Assembly: GCA_963792705.1 (NCBI GenBank)
Contig: CAWBXD010000013.1
Coordinates: 496,001 to 560,000, forward strand
Length of the DNA: 64,000 nucleotides
Direction: 5' to 3'
Origin: JBBQVS01 sp963792705
Lineage (GTDB): Bacteria; Chloroflexota; Ktedonobacteria; Ktedonobacterales; Ktedonobacteraceae
In this document: positions 42,701 to 50,158 of the stretch, piece after piece
Layout of the letters: the number at the start of each line of letters is the position of its first letter
Numbering within the stretch: position 1 is the first letter of the stretch
Translations under genes and position numbers: made by a program
Notes under the pieces: generated by a model
The model's database searches: none
Seen by the model: the letters and a program-made list of their open reading frames with translations, nothing else
Told to the model about the DNA's origin: nothing

Positions 42701-42827
42701 AGATGTCGTTACTTCTATCACGTCCAATCGTGGTAATCGACTTAGTAATGGAGAAGACACGATCAGTAAGTGGACCCGAAAGAAATGTGAGTGAAGCGAG
42801 TACTTGTGGTTTATAATCGATACTCAC
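39732..42827 (-). CDS. FHA-domain ABC transporter (ATPase fused to ABC2 permease)
   Basis: A 1031-residue protein. Three FHA-like domains lie in the first 380 residues: TTIGRDRSNDIYIPDQKVSRFHARLLY, TITIGKNPQSDIPINAESVSDLHLQIV (degenerate) and MVIGRLQDNDVVLDHPQVSAHHARLV...DLNSTNHTYINGLQV. The ATPase (about 395-620) has Walker A GGSGAGKTTLLDALSG, signature LSGGQRKRVSIALELL and Walker B VFFLDEPTSGLDPG. About 700-1025 is an ABC2-type permease with six helices. The architecture is of ABCG/White type with phosphopeptide-binding domains, probably a lipid, glycan or antibiotic exporter controlled by Thr phosphorylation. The kinase gene lies 166 bases upstream on the same strand. Confidence 0.9.
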   Translation of the reverse strand: MSIDYKPQVLASLTFLSGPLTDRVFSITKSITTIGRDRSNDIYIPDQKVSRFHARLLYNNDNTWNIENLSQTNTITVDQKEKEQSVLFHKNIVGLGEVTTFLFLLASAIDDQEKEHVQPSTPVLAEHTHLTPSNEGKAKAVVDDRQRQVLPSGKEEHSASAQSVGTEVASFTAMGIPTLEITDNTTGERKKYPLAQKTITIGKNPQSDIPINAESVSDLHLQIVHEGNQLILIHPHPARQQTKNGLLYQGQKTQGNESLRKTLTRGDTFRIDDEYGTLVTLTYNDGTGGSQKAPPKVQPITLRNAEMVIGRLQDNDVVLDHPQVSAHHARLVAEQGTHLLTDLNSTNHTYINGLQVTSQRLEPRDEIRIGPFRFIYTATELTQFDESEDIRIDALNLTKVGTNQTVLLNDISLSIPPRSFVALVGGSGAGKTTLLDALSGLRPAQQGSVFYNGQDYYLNLTAFSTQLGYVPQDDIIHRELTVERALYYAAKLRLPQDFTEAQITQRIGEVLDDVEMKHRRQLLIHQLSGGQRKRVSIALELLAKPNVFFLDEPTSGLDPGLDRKMMVLLRKLADRGHTILLVTHATNNINVCDYVCFLAPGGNLAYFGPPEEAKSYFKQPDFAEIYSLLEPVDAKRTIPVEAAEAFKQSPTYQKYVGDAVSQRPIASTPLLQGRQQRQEKVKRESNFWRQFLLLSQRYIELLKNDMGNLAILLLQAPIIGLLLLFFIQGVGTDGFNPNAVLLCPTTSAIIVAKGYPDVPTPDNPIVSKSCQHVKDFLTLDARGMAYAQQRGGVTKALQDFILPGIKYSPTLLFLMAFSAIMFGCINSIREIVKEVPIYRRERTVNLGILPYLFSKIAVLELLCLVQSLILVICVNVFDPFRYSIFLPPFLEIYITIALTSLAGLMVGLVVSAIAPNNDRAMSFIPLLLLPQVIFAGTIFPLTSWYLQLPGMIFPIRWAMAALDSSAGIHSDKLNGDQLLGNAYTSHSTLFSIYSHAQALQYLLLMWLALVMMIIIFGIVCSYFLKRKDIRV

Positions 42828-42993
42828 AGCTTAGCTTCTTTCTCACCTATAACCATCTCACCTATGTAAAGAGGATTATAGGTGCTTTTCAACATCGAAG
42901 CGAGATATGCTCTCGCCGCCCAACTACTTGCTCTAATGACTCTTATATCATCCAGAACAAGCATTGTTAAAAGTTTCCTTATAAAGCTTCTTA

Positions 42994-44820
42994 TTAATAG
43001 CCAGGACCAGCAGTGAAATAACCCAGGTTCGAGAGGCAGGTGCTTGTTGTACTATTACAAAAGTTTCCATGTAAGAAATTTCCTTGCTGCTGTTGCACCG
43101 TCCCATAATAGAGGAGTGGCTTCTGACCAGCAGGTTGTTGAACGGAAAACGAGAAATTGCCCTGCATGTCTACTGTTCCTGTCAATGTATAAGGCGATTG
43201 AGGGGCAGAGGCGTATGTGACTGAGCCTGTTAGTGATCCATTGCCCTTATTTTGTACGAGAAACACGGTGATAGCTGTCGTTTGTTGCGTCGTTTCATTA
43301 AATGCTGATCCTTTATATGTACCGGGGATGTACATACCATTTTTCGGTGTTGGCGTTGGTGTCACTCCAAGAGTTGGGGTAGGTGTTGGCCGTTGAGTGC
43401 TCGCTGCTGTTTGAGTCACACCTGCAGTCAGGTGATTGATCGCACTTACACCAAGTTGACCACTATTGGGTCGAGCGACACTGAAATAAAATACTAGGCT
43501 CCCGATGAGTAACAAGACCACGAGTAGCGAAACGATACTGATAGTTCCAAAGCGAAATGGCCTATTTTGTGTAGACGTTTGTCGCTCGTCTGTCTGAAGT
43601 GAGGGAGAAGCAGCAATCGTTGGGAGGTCGTGACCGGAGACTGGCTCAAGTAGTTGCGGAGTGATAGGTTGCTGTGGCACTACGCGCATAGCTTCATCTG
43701 AGCGTGGTGTATCATCAGATGGCTTCACTGCAATGCTCAAGACAAGAGGAACATTCGAGTGGTCATTGATAGATGTAGGCACATGAATAACCTGCCCATC
43801 CTGCGTTCCAGCCGGTATTGGGACGTTGACTTTGCCGCCTCCTGGTAAGGTAATCATGCGACTGATGCCTGTCTCTGCTTCTTCCTTGCTAATCGCTACC
43901 GTTGTGTAGGTATCAATTCCTGCTGCTTGTGGCTCTTGACTGACTGCTGCGGGTAAGCCGTGTACGGCATTCTGCAACGCATCAGCAAAAGCGGCGATGG
44001 AGGGGAAACGATCTTCCGGTTTCTTTGCCAGCGCACGTACTAACACAGGGTTAATCGTTGCTGGAAGACTAGAATTAAATGTGTTTGGTGCTGGGGGTGG
44101 AGTCGAGAAGTGCTGGTACATTAACTGTTCCATACTTCCCACAAAGGGGGGACGGCCTGTGAGCATTTCGTAGGTCATGACCGCAAGGGCATATTGATCA
44201 GTGGCGGGAACGGGGCTACTCGTCCACTGTTCGGGTGCCATAGCGGTAGGTGTGCCGCGAATAGTGCGGCTCGTATTGGCAACGGTGGTAGAACTGCGAG
44301 CAATACCGAAGTCGGCAAGGAGCAAGGTAGGATGGTTCGGATTCTTCTTGTTCCCGCGTAACAGGAAATTAGAGGGCTTCACATCGAGGTGAATAACATC
44401 GTGATCGTGCGCGTACTGAAGACCTTCCGCCGCTTGCTCAATTATATAGACAATATCTTGAGGGGACAGCGGATTTGTCGCTCGTTGTCGCAACCAGCTT
44501 GCAAGCGAGCCATCAGCACAAAATGGCATCACCATATAGCTAATCGTTGTGCCTTCGCTGATTTCCTCACCGAAATCGTAAAGAGGTAGGATATTGGGAT
44601 GTTCAAGCGCGGCAATTGCCTTTGCTTCTCGCTGAAAGAGTCGCGCTGCATTCGCGGCGGCAGCACTATCAAGGGAAGAAGCGTTTTCAGAGCGAATAAC
44701 CTTGATCGCAACCTGACGAGTCACGCGCTCGTCTTGCATAAGGAATACTTCGCCCATCCCTCCAACCCCTAGTAAGCGCAAGTAGTGGTAACGGCCATTT
44801 TGTAGTTCTTCTAATGCCAT
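42994..44820 (-). CDS. Ser/Thr protein kinase, membrane-anchored, non-RD type
   Basis: ATG 44820 (MALEELQNGRYHYLRLLGVGGMGEVFLMQDE) follows GAGG by six bases; 608 residues. The kinase domain (10-290) has glycine loop GVGGMGEV, Lys40 in VAIKVI, catalytic HLDVKPSNF (Asp146, Lys148), DFG at 170 and APEQW. HRD is HLD here, so the Arg that reads activation-loop phosphate is absent. After a Pro/Thr-rich stretch and a NVPIPAGTQDG segment, a TM helix at about 435-455 (SIVSLLVVLLLIGSLVFYFSV) leads to a Thr/Pro linker and an extracellular domain (540-608). It is a transmembrane sensor kinase. Its likely partner is the FHA-ABC exporter downstream. Confidence 0.9.
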   Translation of the reverse strand: MALEELQNGRYHYLRLLGVGGMGEVFLMQDERVTRQVAIKVIRSENASSLDSAAAANAARLFQREAKAIAALEHPNILPLYDFGEEISEGTTISYMVMPFCADGSLASWLRQRATNPLSPQDIVYIIEQAAEGLQYAHDHDVIHLDVKPSNFLLRGNKKNPNHPTLLLADFGIARSSTTVANTSRTIRGTPTAMAPEQWTSSPVPATDQYALAVMTYEMLTGRPPFVGSMEQLMYQHFSTPPPAPNTFNSSLPATINPVLVRALAKKPEDRFPSIAAFADALQNAVHGLPAAVSQEPQAAGIDTYTTVAISKEEAETGISRMITLPGGGKVNVPIPAGTQDGQVIHVPTSINDHSNVPLVLSIAVKPSDDTPRSDEAMRVVPQQPITPQLLEPVSGHDLPTIAASPSLQTDERQTSTQNRPFRFGTISIVSLLVVLLLIGSLVFYFSVARPNSGQLGVSAINHLTAGVTQTAASTQRPTPTPTLGVTPTPTPKNGMYIPGTYKGSAFNETTQQTTAITVFLVQNKGNGSLTGSVTYASAPQSPYTLTGTVDMQGNFSFSVQQPAGQKPLLYYGTVQQQQGNFLHGNFCNSTTSTCLSNLGYFTAGPGY

Positions 44821-44936
44821 AGTATGCCTCGTAGGACAAAAATAAAAATAGAAATCAATTCTGTAGTAAATAATCAATAGTATACAACATTGGTAGTTGT
44901 AGTGTTATTAGTACTTGTTGCACCAATACCTTTTTC

Positions 44937-45259
44937 TCACAAATATGTGACGAAATCTGTATCTGCTTGAACAGATTGACAGCACTATAACACAGCGATA
45001 TCATGAGGCTATACACCGCTACGGACAGATTGAAGTCTTTTATTTTGACTTTTACAGTATTGCCCTCAGTAAAATAGAGCGAGGCATGACCCGCGACATC
45101 GAAGACGTGAAGCTGCTTTTTCAACAACAACGTATTGGGCTAGATGAGCTTGACGCGGCTTACCAAGAAGTCTTTGCTCAACTAGGTAAAGGACGCTACC
45201 CCAAAGTCACACCCGAACGCTTCGCAGAACGGTACGCTGCTATACGGCCTCTCCTTTGA
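44937..45259 (+). pseudogene. partial duplicate of nucleotidyltransferase gene 48869-50041, internally deleted
   Basis: Bases 44937-45014 match 48739-48816, the non-coding region upstream of the intact gene. At 45015 the match jumps to 49797 and runs through the end of the coding region to the stop at 45257-45259. About 980 bases of the middle, including the catalytic half, are missing. The remaining 80 codons (from RYGQIEVFYFDFYSIAL) stay in frame with mostly silent changes. No start codon is obvious at the junction. Confidence 0.85.
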
Positions 45260-45632
45260 GCCGTTCTTTTCCAAATGCATATATTCGTGACACTCTAGAA
45301 ACTTATATTTAGAAGTCAAGGCTTTCTTGCAACTCTCTAGCAAAAAGACTAATGTTCAGGAATGGCAATAGAGGGGAATTGGATGCGATATGCACGGACA
45401 GGCACAATTATCCTTTCTATCGCAGCTAGCAACACATACTGGTTTGATATATGTGGCCGGTTGGTAGCGTTACGATCTGTAGATTGTATTAAAATAGTAT
45501 AAAGAAGGGCGTTTTTCTCCAATACCTAGAGGTGAGTCTCTATGCATTGCCGCTTACACATGATATGATGCTGTTGTCGTTTAGGAACTGAAGGAATCCA
45601 TGCGTTGATAAAAAAGCTGAGATTGGAAAGAG
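45260..45632. other. intergenic region without detectable gene
   Basis: Bases downstream of the duplicate fragment show no protein-coding character and no strong hairpin. Candidate promoter elements for the downstream operon are weak. Otherwise nothing is seen. Confidence 0.4.
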
Positions 45633-46157
45633 ATGCAATCGTTTACGCTCGATCTGAAAACGCTCCTGCAAATTTTGTCACGTCAGAAACAAACGGGCGT
45701 TCTTCGGGCAGAAATCTCATCCGAGAAACTCCATTTGAACAGTGCTCGTCAACTCATGCATGCAGATCTTCTTCTCGAAAATGGGATGGTACAGACGTGT
45801 ACGATTGTCACGATGCAAGCAAGAGTGGTTGTAGAAGGACAGAAAGCTCTAGAGCTACTTTTCGCGGTAGGAGTCACGAATTGGCATTGGGAGATACGCA
45901 CGGTGAAGGAAGTGCTTCCAACCGAGCGTATGGTACAGACAGAACTCCTGATACTCTCGTCCTCTGGCACGTTTGTTCCTCACCGCACGACCTTAGGTGA
46001 AGAAGTTTTGCCAACACTTCCAAGAGACTACCGTAAAATTTTGGCCTTGATAGATGGGCAGAGGACGGTACGCAAATTGGCGGTCATGCTTTCCATGCGC
46101 GATGAGGATGTGGCAGCGGTCGTACACACGCTCCAGTCGCGGGGCCTGCTTTCCTGA
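45633..46157 (+). CDS. DUF4388/PATAN-like signalling protein
   Basis: A 174-residue protein. The first part resembles the DUF4388/PATAN domain found in cyanobacterial and other two-component proteins: SFTLDLKTLLQILSRQKQTGVLRAEI, then LLLENGMVQTCTIV and ALELLFAVGVTNWHWEIR. The end, PRDYRKILALIDGQRTVRKLAVMLSMRDEDVAAVVHTLQSRGLL, is a winged-helix-like module. It probably binds partners or a phosphorelay component. ATG 45633 has GGAAAGAG upstream. It leads an operon with a six-TM protein and a methyltransferase. Confidence 0.7.
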   Translation: MQSFTLDLKTLLQILSRQKQTGVLRAEISSEKLHLNSARQLMHADLLLENGMVQTCTIVTMQARVVVEGQKALELLFAVGVTNWHWEIRTVKEVLPTERMVQTELLILSSSGTFVPHRTTLGEEVLPTLPRDYRKILALIDGQRTVRKLAVMLSMRDEDVAAVVHTLQSRGLLS

Positions 46158-46209
46158 TACAACACACCAATGAAAAAAACAATCCGAGAGAAAAGGAGGG
46201 AGAAATACA

Positions 46210-47325
46210 GTGTATCCCAACCAACGCTCGTTTCCATCTCCAACACCCATGAGAGATCAAGACAGTCAATCACAGCTTTCCACCGTTGAGATGGTGGAAC
46301 AACACGATGCGCTCCATCCAGAGAGGCTAGGATGGTGGTATCGGCTCGCTGCTCCACCTGTCCCAAAGACGACGGCAAGCTTACCGCAACGTGAGGTCTA
46401 TCGGCGAGGCAAACTTATCAGTATCGCTTTGCTTATGCTGCTCGTTGTCATGGTGGTTGTCCTGCTCACGGTCGGTCTGTTTGTCAATCACGCTCTTGTG
46501 CTCAACATTGGCGCTACGCTGGTAGCACTCTTTCTCGCTGTCTTCATGAATAGGCGTGGGCAGGTGGTCATTGCGGGTATCCTCATCGTGGCTGGTCTCG
46601 ACATCTCGCTGATGACCAATTGGCTGTCCTACCCGGCTGCTTCCGTGTTCCTCCTGCCGCTTCTCGATTTGCTGGTCTTGCCCGAACTCTTTGCCGTCTC
46701 CCTATTGCCGCCCGTGGCTGTCTTCGTCGATGCGGGGATACATATTGCTTTCATCGTCGCGTCCTTGACCTTCTTATTTCCGCAAGACGCGGAGTTACAT
46801 GCACTCCTGCATACCTCGTCTCTTCAAGATGCGCTTGCACGCCCTATCGTCGTTCAAATAAGTGTCGCCGTCATTACCTATCTCTGGGTCACGAGTGCTA
46901 CTCAGGCCATTGCTCGCGCTGACCGTGCGACGACTATCGCAACACTCGAACGGGCAATGGCAGAACACGCTCATGCAGAGGCCGAGCAAAAACGCGAACT
47001 GGAGAAGAGCATCCAACACATTACCAAGACTCATGCACACATCGCAAATGGCAATTTCTCCGCGAGAGTTCCCTTGAATCAGGGAACAGTTCTTTGGGAA
47101 GTGGCAGGGTCTTTAAACAATCTTTTGTCTCGTCTTCAAAGGTATCGTGAAGATTCTCTGAAACTGCGAACGCATGAAGAGGCACTCGCATACTATATTC
47201 AAGCACAATCACAAAGACCAGATACGCTCATTTCTTGGAAACCGACAGGAACTCTTGTCGATACACTCGTGCAGCAACATAATAGTTTTGTCCAGCAAAG
47301 GCATGGAGAGAAAAACCCCATGTAA
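46210..47325 (+). CDS. six-TM membrane protein with HAMP-like signalling helix
   Basis: The start is GTG 46210, nine bases after AGGAGGG. The 371-residue protein has a cytoplasmic N-terminus (about 1-68), six hydrophobic helices between 70 and 245 (for example LISIALLMLLVVMVVVLLTVGLF and IVVQISVAVITYLWVTSATQAI), and a coiled coil rich in Ala, Glu, Lys (ATTIATLERAMAEHAHAEAEQKRELEKSIQHI). A HAMP-like segment follows (HAHIANGNFSARVPLNQGTVLWEVAGSLNNLLSRLQRYRED). No kinase or methyl-accepting domain follows, so the signal must pass to a partner, perhaps the PATAN-like protein 53 bases upstream. Confidence 0.7.
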   Translation: MYPNQRSFPSPTPMRDQDSQSQLSTVEMVEQHDALHPERLGWWYRLAAPPVPKTTASLPQREVYRRGKLISIALLMLLVVMVVVLLTVGLFVNHALVLNIGATLVALFLAVFMNRRGQVVIAGILIVAGLDISLMTNWLSYPAASVFLLPLLDLLVLPELFAVSLLPPVAVFVDAGIHIAFIVASLTFLFPQDAELHALLHTSSLQDALARPIVVQISVAVITYLWVTSATQAIARADRATTIATLERAMAEHAHAEAEQKRELEKSIQHITKTHAHIANGNFSARVPLNQGTVLWEVAGSLNNLLSRLQRYREDSLKLRTHEEALAYYIQAQSQRPDTLISWKPTGTLVDTLVQQHNSFVQQRHGEKNPM

Positions 47326-47341
47326 GAAAGGGACGCACACA

Positions 47342-48361
47342 ATGTCACAACAGACGCATACACAGATACCACCACAAGCAATTATGCTCGATTTGCTGTG
47401 TGGGATGATGAAAACGCAAGCTATTCATCATGCCACACGACTGGGCATCGCGTCCTTGGTCAAGGACGGGCAGAAGAGCACCATTGAGCTAGCGGAGACG
47501 ACTGGAACGCAGCCGGAGGCACTGTACCGCTTGTTAGCGACGCTAGCAAGTATGGGCATTTTCGAGGAAGTTGAACTGGGTATCTTTGCTCAAACGCCAC
47601 TCTCCCATATTCTCCAGCCTGATGTTGCAGGCTCGATGTATGATGTTTCCTTGCTCCACGGTGAGCCATGGCAATGGCATTCCTGGGAAGCCTTTGCTCA
47701 TAGTTTAGAGACAGGTCATACGGCAATCGAGCAGGTATACCACACAAGTCTATGGGGGTATTTCAACCAGCATCCTGATGTCGGGGAACGATTTAGCAAA
47801 GCAATGACGGGCTTTTCAATGCAGGTCAATGCTCCTCTCGCTCACGCATATGACTTCTCTCAGTTCCAGACGCTCGTAGATGTTGGTGGTGGGTATGGAA
47901 GCCTCATCACAACAATTCTCGAAGCGACGCCAACGCTTCGTGGCATCTTGTTCGATCTCCCTCCGGTCATCGAGGAGGCCCGAGTGCTGATCGCTTCATC
48001 CGCTATTGCGGATCGCTGCGAACTGGTGTCAGGCGATGTTTTTGCAGAAGTGCCAATGGCTGATGCCTACATTATGAAGCAGATTATCAAGGACTGGGAC
48101 GATGAAGAGTGCATTCGCATCCTGTCTAACTGCCGAGCCGCAATGAAGCCAGGGGGACGTGTGTTGGTCGCGGAGCAAGTGCTCCAAACAGGGAAAACGA
48201 TGTCAACGGCCAAACTCATCGACCTGCAGCTTATGGCGGTACTCAGTGGTCGTGAACGGTACGAAGCCCAGTACCGCGCCCTCTTTGAGCGTGCTGGCCT
48301 ACATGTGGTTCGCATCTGGCCTACGCACTCTCCCTATAGCATCATAGAAGGGGCTGTCTAA
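47342..48361 (+). CDS. O-methyltransferase (acetylserotonin/hydroxyneurosporene type)
   Basis: ATG 47342 follows GAAAGGGA; 339 residues. The N-terminal 90 residues form the dimerisation winged helix (MLDLLCGMMKTQAIHHATRLGIASLV...LAETTGTQPEALYRLLATLASMGIFEE). The SAM domain starts LVDVGGGYGSLITTILEATPTLRGILFDLPPVIEEA (DxGGGxG motif, then the L-F-D-L-P block) and has MKQIIKDWDDEECIRILSNCRAAMKPGGRVLVAEQVL. This is the class that O-methylates small aromatic or polyketide compounds. It follows the HAMP-like gene by 16 bases, so it is in the same transcript, an unusual pairing. The substrate is not deducible. Confidence 0.88.
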   Translation: MSQQTHTQIPPQAIMLDLLCGMMKTQAIHHATRLGIASLVKDGQKSTIELAETTGTQPEALYRLLATLASMGIFEEVELGIFAQTPLSHILQPDVAGSMYDVSLLHGEPWQWHSWEAFAHSLETGHTAIEQVYHTSLWGYFNQHPDVGERFSKAMTGFSMQVNAPLAHAYDFSQFQTLVDVGGGYGSLITTILEATPTLRGILFDLPPVIEEARVLIASSAIADRCELVSGDVFAEVPMADAYIMKQIIKDWDDEECIRILSNCRAAMKPGGRVLVAEQVLQTGKTMSTAKLIDLQLMAVLSGRERYEAQYRALFERAGLHVVRIWPTHSPYSIIEGAV

Positions 48362-48523
48362 TTCTGGCTCTACTTCCCTTTTCTTGCGGGAACTGATGTC
48401 CTATTTGCTATCATTTATCACAGGTATTGCGCCAAAACTCAAGCGAACTGAGCGTGAGATGTTCCTCTATATCACACCTCGCGCTCCATTCTGTCCAACT
48501 AAAGATAAAGATTTACCAAGTCG

Positions 48524-48612
48524 AAATGTTGAGACTAGCCTATAACAGGCTAGTCTCAACATTTATGAAACACAGTCCCAAGATTTATGGTTCCAGTCTC
48601 AACATTTACGAA
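48524..48612. repeat. inverted repeat plus GTCTCAACATTTATGAA direct repeats (IS-end-like)
   Basis: AAATGTTGAGACTAGCCT (48524-48541) pairs with AGGCTAGTCTCAACATTT (48547-48564). GTCTCAACATTTATGAA, GTCCCAAGATTTATGG and GTCTCAACATTTACGAA lie at 48553, 48575 and 48596, spaced 21-22 bases. Multiple terminal repeats of this kind are seen at ends of some insertion sequences, but there is no transposase here. Confidence 0.6.
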
Positions 48613-48630
48613 ATCCTACTACTGGTGATT

Positions 48631-48754
48631 GTCACAATATCTGGCAGCATGTGAAAATGGTGAGCACAGAGTTGCTCTTAATCGTCACAAATATCTGACC
48701 ACTTTTCTCACAAATATTTGGCAGAACCCTGCTTATCGTCACAAATATCTGGCG
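48631..48754. repeat. four direct repeats of TCACAAATATCTGGC
   Basis: Copies begin at 48631, 48684, 48708 and 48738, with one-to-three-base differences. A fifth related copy lies upstream of the duplicated fragment (44937), and similar words form the hairpin at 50090-50146. Irregular spacing and short size exclude a CRISPR. They may be binding sites or remnants of transposon ends. Confidence 0.6.
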
Positions 48755-48868
48755 AAACCTGTATCCGCCTGACCACATTGACAGCAATACGGCACAGAGA
48801 TATCATGAGGTCATACGTTTAGAGAAAAATAGCGTCGACTTGAACACGAGCGAGAAAGAACACTCAGA

Positions 48869-50041
48869 ATGAGTTGGTTACTCAACACTTCGATAGATAC
48901 CTCGTGGAAAGAAGCTGACATGCTCATCAGCATCCTTCGTTCATGGGGTGTCGAGTATCTGATAGGTCTTGGGCAAGCTTTCTCGCCCTCCCCAAGAGAA
49001 CAGTTATTCCCTGTTGAACTCATCAAACGGTTAGCACAACAGAACGAAAACGCACGCGTACGAGACGCAAGCATATCGCTTTTTTTACTTCACCCCGAAC
49101 TCACAGATACCGTACAAGAGGCCATAGAGACGAGCGAAGCTGCGATTGCAGAACAAATCATCACTGCTACACTCGCCGCTCTCTACCTGCAGAGAATGTG
49201 GTCTATTCGTCTTGCACTCGCTTTTGGGCATGCACCCAACTTCCCAGAACAGCCTTTTGCTCATCTCTGGTTGCAGCGTCACCTCCCTCCTCCGTCCTTT
49301 CATAATGGTGAGTGGGGACTGGTCGCACTACAAACGTTCGAACAAAAGCGCACAGGTCTACCATTTTCCTTTCGAGGGGACTGGCAAAATCAGATTGACC
49401 ACCTCTTATGGCAGGAAGAAGCTCGTCATCATGAAAGATCCGTTTCTCTTCCTCCACAACTTTTTGCACAGGAAGCAGATACGAGTCAGGAGTTCGACAT
49501 GAGTATGCGACCAAATGTTGACAAACAAGCTATCGAGTCCTTTCTTCAACAATTGGGACGTGCCTTTCGCAAACCAGGACGATTGTACCTCGTGGGTGGT
49601 GCTGCTCTCGTTCATGCAGGAGTACGACCTGGATTTACGCAAGACATTGACATACAAGTCGGCGGGGCCAACGAGGGCGACCTCATCATCACCATACAGC
49701 GGCTTATCCAGCAGATGCAGATCAACATAGAATTCGCATCACCAAAGGATTTTATTCCTCTGCCGTCGCAATGGGAAGCTCATGCTCAATATGTTGGTCG
49801 CTACGGACAGATTGAAGTCTTTTACTTTGACTTTTACAGTATTGCCCTCAGTAAAATAGAGCGAGGCACGACTCGCGATATCGAGGACGTGAAGCTTCTT
49901 GTTCAACAACAACGTATTGCTTTGGATGAGCTTGATGAAACCTACCAAGAAGTCTTCGCTCAGTTAGGCAAAGGACGCTACCCGAAAGTCACACCTGAAC
50001 GCTTCGCAGAGCGGTATGCTGCTATACGACCTCTCCTTTGA
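48869..50041 (+). CDS. fused two-domain protein with DUF6036-type nucleotidyltransferase
   Basis: A 390-residue protein. The first 200 residues are helical without a recognised family (MSWLLNTSIDTSWKEADMLISILRSWGVEYLIG...). From about residue 212 (MSMRPNVDKQAIESFLQQLGRAFRKPGRLYLVGGAALVHAGVRPGFTQDIDIQVGG) it is a nucleotidyltransferase with the GG-x-A motif and DIDIQ carboxylates. ALSKIERGTTRDIEDVKLLV is the family's C-terminal block. Normally such domains are separate genes starting at MSMRP, so this looks like fusion of two neighbouring genes. A defence or toxin-antitoxin role is known for related NTases, but no partner gene is seen. A partial duplicate lies at 44937-45259. Confidence 0.75.
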   Translation: MSWLLNTSIDTSWKEADMLISILRSWGVEYLIGLGQAFSPSPREQLFPVELIKRLAQQNENARVRDASISLFLLHPELTDTVQEAIETSEAAIAEQIITATLAALYLQRMWSIRLALAFGHAPNFPEQPFAHLWLQRHLPPPSFHNGEWGLVALQTFEQKRTGLPFSFRGDWQNQIDHLLWQEEARHHERSVSLPPQLFAQEADTSQEFDMSMRPNVDKQAIESFLQQLGRAFRKPGRLYLVGGAALVHAGVRPGFTQDIDIQVGGANEGDLIITIQRLIQQMQINIEFASPKDFIPLPSQWEAHAQYVGRYGQIEVFYFDFYSIALSKIERGTTRDIEDVKLLVQQQRIALDELDETYQEVFAQLGKGRYPKVTPERFAERYAAIRPLL

Positions 50042-50089
50042 TCTGTTCTCTTCTGACTTTTCAAATATGAGGGCGGTACATCTGTTCTG

Positions 50090-50146
50090 TTGGTGACTAT
50101 CACACACATTTGTGACACTGGGCCAGAAATGTGTGACAATCACCAA
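50090..50146. terminator. imperfect hairpin between convergent genes, related to TCACAAAT repeats
   Basis: TTGGTGACTATCACACACAT (50090-50109) pairs with ATGTGTGACAATCACCAA (to 50146), with two mismatches. It lies between the nucleotidyltransferase and convergent gyrB. The arm words resemble TGGTGATTGTCACAATATCT at 48625. Confidence 0.6.
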
Positions 50147-50158
50147 CTACAAATCAGG

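Noticed and set aside
46210..47325. six-TM protein as a histidine kinase or chemoreceptor
   Set aside because: No HATPase, H-box or methyl-accepting domain follows the HAMP-like part before the stop.
48631..48754. possible CRISPR array
   Set aside because: Four copies of about 15 bases with spacing from 24 to 53 bases and no cas genes; repeats are too short and irregular.
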